NCBI RefSeq assembly: GCF_006715725.1
Contig: NZ_VFNU01000001.1
Location: 4,154,001 to 4,218,000 of the forward strand
Reading direction: 5' to 3'
Length of the DNA stretch: 64,000 nucleotides
Origin: Nocardioides sp. SLBN-35
Lineage (GTDB): Bacteria > Actinomycetota > Actinomycetes > Propionibacteriales > Nocardioidaceae
This document shows, piece after piece, positions 58,745 to 64,000 of this stretch. A model generated the notes under the pieces. It did not search any database, was not told the DNA's origin, and saw nothing but the letters and a program-made list of their open reading frames with translations. Position 1 is the first letter of the stretch, and every line of letters starts with the position of its first letter. A program made the position numbers and the translations under genes.

Positions 58745-59832
58745 CCCTCGAGCTGCTGCAGGGCAGTGTCGCCATCACCCGCGCGGCCATCGCCGCCGAC
58801 TGCAGGTTCTTCGCGGGCTACCCGATGTCGCCGTTCACGCCGCTGCTGGAGGCGATGTCGCGCGAGCTGGCAGACACCGGCGGCGTGTGCATCAACGCCG
58901 AGAGCGAGATCGAGGGCGCCAACATGGCTCTCGGTGCCTCGGCCGCCGGCTTCCGCGCCGCGACCGGGTCCTGCGGCCAGGGCATCGCGCTCATGCAGGA
59001 GACGATCGCCGAGGCCGCGCTCAACGAGACACCGCTCGTCGTGTTCAACATGGCGCGCAACCAGCAGGACTACTACCAGTGCACCCGTGGCGGCGGCTGG
59101 GGCGACTACCGCACGATCACGCTGGCACCCAAGGACATCACCGAGGCTGTCGAGCACACCCAGCTGCTCTTCCACCTGGCCGACAGGTACCGCGCGCCCG
59201 TGATCCTGTACGGCGACGACCTGCTCTCGAAGACCCAGGTCGGCGTGGACGTGCAACCGCTCGACCTGCCCGACCTGCCGGAGAAGGACTGGGCGCTCGA
59301 CGGGTCCGCCAGCGGGACAGGCAGGTCGCGCCAGGTCTGGACCTTCGCCATGGGCAAGAAGAACGACCCCGGTCCCGGTCCGGACGGCCAGTGGAAGCGG
59401 GTCGCCCAGAAGTTCGCCGACCTCGAGCAGGTCGAGGCACGCCACGAGACCGTCCACGCCGAGGACGCCGAGACGCTCGTCGTCGCCTTCGGCTCGGCCG
59501 CCAAGTTCGTCGAGCACGTCGTCGAGGAGCTGCGCGAGCAGGGGCACAAGGTCGGCCTGTTCCGGCCGATCACGCTGTGGCCCTTCCCCGGCGCGGCGCT
59601 CGCGCAGGTGACCCGCGGCGTGCGGCGGGTGCTCGTGTTCGAGATCAACGCCGGCCAGATGATCGACGACGTGCGCCAGTGGACGCACGACCGGGACGCG
59701 ATCGAGTTCATCGGCGGGGTGAGCATCGACGAGCACGGCCTCGCCTTCGGGCCGCTGCTCGACGCGCCCGTGATCGCCGAGCGGATCCTGGCCGCCCACT
59801 CCCCTGCCGACGTACTGACCGCGAGGAGCTGA
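58741..59832 (+). CDS. 2-oxoacid:ferredoxin oxidoreductase, alpha subunit
   Basis: The 363-residue protein has the PFOR pyrimidine-binding and core domains: FFAGYPMSPFTPLLEAMSRE, INAESEIEGANMALGASAAG (Glu that activates TPP), and the C-terminal transketolase-like domain with VVAFGSAAKFVEHVVEEL and LFRPITLWPFPG. Members of this group oxidise 2-oxoacids to acyl-CoA, reducing ferredoxin. The closest class (2-oxoglutarate, ketoisovalerate or arylglyoxylate type) cannot be settled by eye. Confidence 0.9.
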   Translation: MTLELLQGSVAITRAAIAADCRFFAGYPMSPFTPLLEAMSRELADTGGVCINAESEIEGANMALGASAAGFRAATGSCGQGIALMQETIAEAALNETPLVVFNMARNQQDYYQCTRGGGWGDYRTITLAPKDITEAVEHTQLLFHLADRYRAPVILYGDDLLSKTQVGVDVQPLDLPDLPEKDWALDGSASGTGRSRQVWTFAMGKKNDPGPGPDGQWKRVAQKFADLEQVEARHETVHAEDAETLVVAFGSAAKFVEHVVEELREQGHKVGLFRPITLWPFPGAALAQVTRGVRRVLVFEINAGQMIDDVRQWTHDRDAIEFIGGVSIDEHGLAFGPLLDAPVIAERILAAHSPADVLTARS

Positions 59833-59834
59833 CC

Positions 59835-60635
59835 ATGGCCACCACGGACATCACCATCGACACCCGGACGGCACCCCCGCCGCCGTCGACCAAGGCCGCC
59901 TCGGCGGCGCCCTCACTCATCCTCGGCGAGCACTCGCTGTGCCCCGGGTGTGGCGAGCCGGTGGCACTGCGGCTGCTGCTGGAGACGCTGCAGGAGCTGG
60001 ACGTCGTCGACCGCTCCATCGGCGTCGTGGGCCACGGCTGCTACGGCAGCTTCGTGCGGATCATGGACATCGACGTCCTCCAGTGCCTCCACGGCCGCGC
60101 CCCCTCGTGCGCCACCGGGATCAAGCGGATGCGCCCCGAGTCCGTCGTGTTCACGCTGCAGGGCGACGGCGACATGGTCAACGAGGGGCTGCAGGAGGTC
60201 CTCCACTCCGCGGCCCGCGGCGAGAACATCACCTGCATCCTGCTCAACAACGGGGTGTTCGGCGACACCGGCGGGCAGCAGACCGCGACCACCGTGCTCG
60301 GCCAGCGCACCAAGACCAGCCTCGAGGGCCGCAACGCGGCAGACCACGGCTACCCCATCCCGATCGCGGACCTGGTGGCCTCCCTCCAGGGCAGCGGGTA
60401 CGTCGCCCGCGGCGCGGTGTCGACGCCGGCCGCGGTGGCGAGGACGAAGCGGATGATCAAGCGGGCGGTGCAGTCCCAGCTCGACGGCAACGGGCTCTCG
60501 CTGGTCGAGATCCTCACCATGTGCCCGACCGGCTGGTTCGTCCCGGCGGCGGACGGCGCGGACTACCAGGGTTCGTCCATGGAACCGGTCTACCCTGTCG
60601 GCGAGCTGAAGAGCCAGGAGGCAGAACGTGCTTGA
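59835..60635 (+). CDS. 2-oxoacid:ferredoxin oxidoreductase, TPP-binding beta subunit
   Basis: The 266-residue protein carries the cluster- or substrate-side Cys motif LCPGCGEPVALRLL, VVGHGCYGSFV, and the TPP/Mg motif GDGDMVNEG followed by LLNNGVFGDTGGQQTATT, the classic beta-subunit phrase. The N-terminal 25 residues are an Ala/Pro/Thr-rich extension. The end overlaps the GntR gene by 8 bases, and CAGGAGG inside its last codons serves that gene. Confidence 0.92.
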   Translation: MATTDITIDTRTAPPPPSTKAASAAPSLILGEHSLCPGCGEPVALRLLLETLQELDVVDRSIGVVGHGCYGSFVRIMDIDVLQCLHGRAPSCATGIKRMRPESVVFTLQGDGDMVNEGLQEVLHSAARGENITCILLNNGVFGDTGGQQTATTVLGQRTKTSLEGRNAADHGYPIPIADLVASLQGSGYVARGAVSTPAAVARTKRMIKRAVQSQLDGNGLSLVEILTMCPTGWFVPAADGADYQGSSMEPVYPVGELKSQEAERA

Positions 60636-61353
60636 GCGGGCCAACACCAGTCAGGCCGTGGCGGACGTCGTGATCCAGCGGATCGTCAGCGGCGAGCTCG
60701 CCGCCGGGGACCGGGTCGATCTCGACGCGCTCGGCAAGAGCCTCGGCGTGAGCCGCTCCCCGATCCGGGAGGCGCTGATCCAGCTGGAGCGCGACGGCCT
60801 GGTGGAGATGCCCTACCACCGTGGCGCGTTCATCGCCGAGGTCGGCGTCGCCGACGTGCGTGAGGGCTTCACGCTCTACGCCCTCCTCTCCGCCCTGCCC
60901 GTGCGCGGCGTCGTCTCGCGGCGCGACCCCGAGGTCTGGGCCGAGCTCACCGAGTCGGTCGAGGCCGCGCTCGCCGCCGGGTCCGTCGACGAGTTCGAGA
61001 AGCAGGCACAGCGCTTCCGCCGCTCCATCGCCCGCGCGGGCGGCGGTCCGCACCTGCGCTCGCTGCTGCGCACGTTCAACGGCCTGGTCCGGGTCGCCTC
61101 CCGACTCGCCATGGAGGACGACCTCGAGCAGGAGCGCACCCTGCTCCGTGCCGAGTACGACGCCATCCGCGACGACACCCCCGCGGCCGCCGTCGCCGCC
61201 ACCGTCCGCCACGTCGTGAGCACCGGGGAGCACGCCGTGCGCGTGCTCCGCGACCGCGGCGTGCTCCCCGACAGCGAGGGCGACGCCCTCGACGTCACCG
61301 TCGAGGACCTGCTCACCGTGGGCAACCTGGTCCGCCCCGAAGGAGAGGCCTGA
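60628..61353 (+). CDS. GntR-family (FadR/FCD-like) transcriptional regulator
   Basis: The 241-residue protein has a GntR winged helix: QRIVSGELAAGDRVDLDALG and LGVSRSPIREALIQLERDGL followed by the wing MPYHRGAFIAEV. The helical C-terminal half aligns with FCD domains, but the first metal-ligand His (usual Asp-x-x-Phe-His) is Arg in QAQRFRRSIARAGG. It sits inside the oxidoreductase operon, between the beta subunit and the ferredoxins, so its level should follow that of the enzyme. It is the obvious candidate to regulate this unit. Confidence 0.9.
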   Translation: MLERANTSQAVADVVIQRIVSGELAAGDRVDLDALGKSLGVSRSPIREALIQLERDGLVEMPYHRGAFIAEVGVADVREGFTLYALLSALPVRGVVSRRDPEVWAELTESVEAALAAGSVDEFEKQAQRFRRSIARAGGGPHLRSLLRTFNGLVRVASRLAMEDDLEQERTLLRAEYDAIRDDTPAAAVAATVRHVVSTGEHAVRVLRDRGVLPDSEGDALDVTVEDLLTVGNLVRPEGEA

Positions 61354-61640
61354 TGGCCGCCACCGACCCCACCGACCACACCGACACCGCTGCCGGCCGC
61401 GTCTCCCGCGGCACCCTCGTCATCGACACCGAGCGCTGCAAGGGCTGCGAGCTGTGCATCGCCGCGTGCCCGCCGTCGGTGCTGGAGATGTCGGCGGAGG
61501 TCAACGAGATGGGCTACCGCTTCCCCGTGCTGCATGTCGGCTGCACCGGCTGCACCGCCTGCCAGATGGTCTGCCCCGACTACGTCTTCGACGTCTACCG
61601 GTTCAAGAAGGAGCGCCCGGCCGGGGAGGCGTCCGCATGA
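61353..61640 (+). CDS. 2[4Fe-4S] ferredoxin, delta-type subunit of the oxidoreductase
   Basis: The 95-residue protein has two CxxCxxCxxxCP motifs, CKGCELCIAACPP near residue 29 and GCTGCTACQMVCPD near residue 68, with 25 hydrophilic N-terminal residues. This is the layout of the delta subunit that takes electrons from the TPP subunits. ATG shares one base with the GntR stop (TGATG). Confidence 0.9.
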   Translation: MAATDPTDHTDTAAGRVSRGTLVIDTERCKGCELCIAACPPSVLEMSAEVNEMGYRFPVLHVGCTGCTACQMVCPDYVFDVYRFKKERPAGEASA

Positions 61641-61960
61641 CCTACGTGATCTCCCAGACCTGCGTCGACGTCAAGGACCGCGCCTGCGTCGACGAGTGCC
61701 CGGTCGACTGCATCTACGAAGGCGCTCGGATGCTCTACGTCCACCCCGACGAGTGCGTCGACTGCGGGGCCTGCGAGCCGGTCTGCCCCGTCGAGGCGAT
61801 CTACTACGAGGACGACCTGCCCGCGTCCGACCGGGAGTTCCTGGCGATCAACGCCGAGTTCTTCGACGAGCTCGGCTCCCCCGGCGGCGCCGGGCGGCTG
61901 GGTGTCGTGGACCGGGACCACCCGAGCGTCGCGGCCAGGGCGGTCGCCTCCTCGGCCTGA
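61637..61960 (+). CDS. fdxA: 7Fe ferredoxin (FdxA type)
   Basis: The 107-residue protein starts MTYVISQTCVDVKDRACVDE, the FdxA opening, with Cys spacing for a [3Fe-4S] cluster (CVDVKDRACVDECP) and a [4Fe-4S] cluster (CVDCGACEPVCP). The C-terminal extension is as in other actinobacterial FdxA proteins. It probably accepts electrons from the delta subunit and passes them to soluble reductases. It overlaps the previous gene by 4 bases. Confidence 0.93.
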   Translation: MTYVISQTCVDVKDRACVDECPVDCIYEGARMLYVHPDECVDCGACEPVCPVEAIYYEDDLPASDREFLAINAEFFDELGSPGGAGRLGVVDRDHPSVAARAVASSA

Positions 61961-61995
61961 ATCCACCGATGGGTGGCGCATACCCAGAGGTGGAT
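61961..61995. terminator. Bidirectional hairpin with tandem G-A mismatches
   Basis: ATCCACC (61961-61967) pairs with GGTGGAT (61989-61995), and TGGGT (61970-61974) pairs with ACCCA (61982-61986). A symmetric GA/GA internal loop separates the two stems and the loop is GGCGCAT. It starts right after the fdxA stop and precedes the convergent gene's stop. Confidence 0.7.
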
Positions 61996-61999
61996 CGGA

Positions 62000-63211
62000 C
62001 TACGCGGCAGGCCTGTCGAGCTCGGCGGCGAGCGCCGGCGCGAGGTCGCCCTTCGGGGCCACCTCGACCTCGCCCAGCCCGAGCCACCCGGCCAGCCGGT
62101 CCAGCTCGGCGGCCAGCTCGCCCGCGGTCTCGGCGGGGGCGTGCGGCTCGGACCACGCCGACTGGACGAGCAGCCGCCCGGTGGCCCGGTCGGCCTTGAG
62201 GTCGACCCGGCCGACGATCCGGTCGCCGAGCAGGAACGGCAGCACGTAGTAGCCGTGCACCCGCTGCTCGGCCGGCGTGTAGATCTCGATGCGGTAGAAG
62301 AAGTCGAACAGCGCCTCGGCCCGGTCACGCTCCCACACCACCGGGTCGAACGGGCTGAGCAGCGAGCGCGCGCCGATCCGGCGCGGCAGCCGGGCCTCGC
62401 GGTGGAGGTACGCCGGGCGCTTCCAGCCCTGCACCGTCACCGGCTCCAGCTCACCTGCCGCGACGAGCTCGTCGATCGCGAGCCGGGCCTCACCGACCCG
62501 GATCCGGTAGTAGTCGGCCAGGCAGTTGGCCGAGCCCACGCCGTGGGACCGGGCCGCTCGTCGTACGAGCTCGACGTGGGCCTCGGCCCGCGTCATCGCC
62601 GGGGCGTCCAGCACACTCGCCGGCAGCACCCGGTCGGGCACGTCGTAGCGGATCTCGAACTGGCTGTTGCGGCCCGCGATGGCCAGCTCGCCGGTCATGT
62701 AGAGGTAGTCGAGCATCCGGCGGGTGCGCGACCAGTTCCAGCCCCAGTGGTCCTTCGTGCGGGGCAGGCCGTCGTCGAGCTCGCGGGCGGTGCTGGCGCC
62801 ACGTTCGGTGATCTCGGCGAGCAGCGCCGCCTCGAGCCCGTCGCCCTCCTCGACGGTGAACCACTTGCCGCGCTTGGCGCGGTAGTCGTCCATGCGGTGT
62901 CGCATCGCGGGCCACAGGTCGACGGGCATGAAGGCCTGCACGTGGGCCCAGTACTCGACCACCCGCCGGTTGCGCCCGCTCGCCGCGCGCCGCAGCAGGT
63001 CGACGTCGTAGCCGCCCATCCGCGAGTAGAGCGGCATGAAGTGGGCGCGCTGCAGCACGTTGACGCTGTCGACCTGGAGGACTCCGGTGCGGGTCAGGGT
63101 GCGGTCGAAGGTGCGCAGCGTCGGGGCCGCGTGGGCAGGATCGAGGAAGCCCTGCGCGGCCAGCGCGATCCGGCGGGCCTGGGCGAGCGACAGCGACTGC
63201 GTGGTGGGCAC
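62000..63211 (-). CDS. YcaQ/AlkX-like DNA glycosylase (HTH_42 winged-helix protein)
   Basis: The 403-residue protein belongs to the YcaQ (DUF1006) family of DNA glycosylases that excise alkylated bases and unhook interstrand crosslinks. It has the catalytic QVD motif in GVLQVDSVNVLQRAHFMPLY, then EYWAHVQAFMP, and the later SLLSPFDPVVWERDRA and GYYVLPFLLGDRIVGRVD, all typical. The GTG at 63211 fits the family N-terminus. It is convergent with the ferredoxin operon. Confidence 0.9.
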   Translation of the reverse strand: MPTTQSLSLAQARRIALAAQGFLDPAHAAPTLRTFDRTLTRTGVLQVDSVNVLQRAHFMPLYSRMGGYDVDLLRRAASGRNRRVVEYWAHVQAFMPVDLWPAMRHRMDDYRAKRGKWFTVEEGDGLEAALLAEITERGASTARELDDGLPRTKDHWGWNWSRTRRMLDYLYMTGELAIAGRNSQFEIRYDVPDRVLPASVLDAPAMTRAEAHVELVRRAARSHGVGSANCLADYYRIRVGEARLAIDELVAAGELEPVTVQGWKRPAYLHREARLPRRIGARSLLSPFDPVVWERDRAEALFDFFYRIEIYTPAEQRVHGYYVLPFLLGDRIVGRVDLKADRATGRLLVQSAWSEPHAPAETAGELAAELDRLAGWLGLGEVEVAPKGDLAPALAAELDRPAA

Positions 63212-63247
63212 GGGCCCACCCTAGGAGTCGCCGCCGACAACGCCGGA

Positions 63248-63402
63248 GGTCGAGGAGGTTGCGCAGCAACCGTCACGAGACCACCGGCCGTGCTCACGCC
63301 AACCGTCCCCGGCCAGTGCCGGCAGGCAGCACCTCACCCGGTCTCGTGACGCGCCACGACCTCGCTTGCTCCGCGGCGCGAGCTCGTCGGCACTCCTCGA
63401 CC
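63248..63402. repeat. REPIN-like inverted pair of REP-type sequences
   Basis: The left unit (63248-63282) is GGTCGAGGAG, the small hairpin GTTGCGCAGCAAC, and CGTCACGAGACC. The right unit (63340-63402), in inverted orientation, has exactly the same ends (GGTCTCGTGACG at 63340 and CTCCTCGACC at 63393) but a different, longer centre. A 57-base spacer separates them. The whole element fills the gap between two leftward genes. Confidence 0.75.
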
Positions 63403-63446
63403 TTCGCCCGCTGACCGCGGGTTCGCAAGCTCACCCGCGGGCGTGC

Positions 63447-64000
63447 TCACTCCAGCTCGACCAGCTTGGCGCGCACGGCGTACATGACCGCTTCCATGCG
63501 CGAGTGCAGCTGGAGCTTCTCGAGGATGTTGCGGACGTGGTTCTTGACGGTGTTCTCGCTGATCGCGAGCAGCGAGGCGACGTCGCGGTTGCTCAGGCCG
63601 CGCGCGACGGCCCGGAGCACCTCGAGCTCACGCTCGGTGAGCTTGAGGGCCGGGCCGGCGGTGCGGTCGGGCTTCGACATCGTCTTGAACTCGTCGATCA
63701 GCTTGGCCGCCATCGACGGGCTGATCAGCGACTGGCCGTCGGCGACGACTCGGATGCCCTGGGCCACCTCCTCGATGGACGAGTCCTTGAGGAGGTAGCC
63801 CGAGGCACCGCTCTTGACCGCCTCGTAGAGGTCGGCCTCCTCGTCGGAGACGGTCAGCATGATGATCTTCGTCATCGGGACCGCCTCCTTGATCGCGACA
63901 CACGCCTCGATCCCGGACTGCTTGGGCATCCGGACGTCCAGCAGCACCACGTCGGGCACGCTGCTGACCACGAGGCTGACGCCGTCGAGGCCGTTGCTGG
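63447..64000 (-). CDS. NarL/LuxR-family response regulator, 3' part
   Basis: The gene enters from beyond base 64000; the visible C-terminal 184 or so residues include the end of a receiver domain: the phospho-acceptor Asp in VVLLDVRMPKQSG, the switch Thr in IIMLTVSDEE and the Lys in GYLLKDSS. A LuxR-type DNA-binding domain follows (LTERELEVLRAVARGLSNRD and ISENTVKNHVRNILEKLQLH). The sensor kinase is not in the window, so the target cannot be inferred. In-frame codons continue upstream to the window edge, so the start lies outside. Confidence 0.93.
   Translation of the reverse strand, partial: SNGLDGVSLVVSSVPDVVLLDVRMPKQSGIEACVAIKEAVPMTKIIMLTVSDEEADLYEAVKSGASGYLLKDSSIEEVAQGIRVVADGQSLISPSMAAKLIDEFKTMSKPDRTAGPALKLTERELEVLRAVARGLSNRDVASLLAISENTVKNHVRNILEKLQLHSRMEAVMYAVRAKLVELE

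Overview
The window is very GC-rich, uses GTG starts freely and is packed with 4-base start/stop overlaps. It carries actinobacterial marker arrangements: rodA-pbp2-mreD-mreC-mreB-ndk, a paired B12/radical-SAM gene and DUF2344 gene, and a yrbE/mceA-F operon. Together these point to an actinomycete of the Nocardioides type (Nocardioidaceae). That assignment is inferred from gene families and style, not from a marker-gene search. No tRNA, rRNA, CRISPR array, transposase or integrase was seen.

Region 1 (about 0.25-22.1 kb) is a surface-glycan locus. It holds two PLP sugar aminotransferases, two left-handed beta-helix acyltransferases, a Gfo/Idh/MocA oxidoreductase, a nucleotide-sugar epimerase, a GT4 glycosyltransferase and three paralogous double-domain GT2 glycosyltransferases. 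It also has two methyltransferases with coiled-coil tails, a free-standing copy of such a tail, three large membrane proteins and an L-2-hydroxyglutarate oxidase-like flavoenzyme. A tandem pair of DUF4190/septum-formation-type membrane proteins closes it. The locus lies between the DUF2344 gene (cut by the window start) and the radical-SAM gene at 22.3-24.2 kb. These two genes normally sit together, so the locus looks like an island inserted into a conserved neighbourhood.

Region 2 (24.3-29.8 kb) has a Ca2+/H+ antiporter, two lipoproteins and a copper-handling set (CopC-CopD fusion, YcnI, small membrane protein). Region 3 (29.9-36.7 kb) is the cell-elongation operon mreB-mreC-mreD-pbp2-rodA plus ndk. 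A long fold-back between mreB and mreC can pair with the mreC ribosome binding site.

Region 4 (36.8-49.8 kb) has a phosphatase-like gene and a MerR regulator divergent from a complete Mce lipid-import operon (yrbEA, yrbEB, mceA-F). An acyl-CoA synthetase and an aldehyde dehydrogenase follow. The two divergent promoters carry the same operator-like sequence in the same position relative to their -10 boxes.

Region 5 (49.9-62.0 kb) looks like a catabolic unit. Leftward genes encode an acyl-CoA synthetase and two MDR alcohol dehydrogenases. Rightward genes encode a Liv-type ABC importer, then a three-subunit 2-oxoacid:ferredoxin oxidoreductase, an embedded GntR regulator and two ferredoxins. Its two intergenic control regions are AT-rich and share a motif. 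Region 6 (62.0-64.0 kb) has a YcaQ-type DNA glycosylase, a REPIN-like inverted repeat and the 3' part of a NarL/LuxR response regulator that runs off the end.
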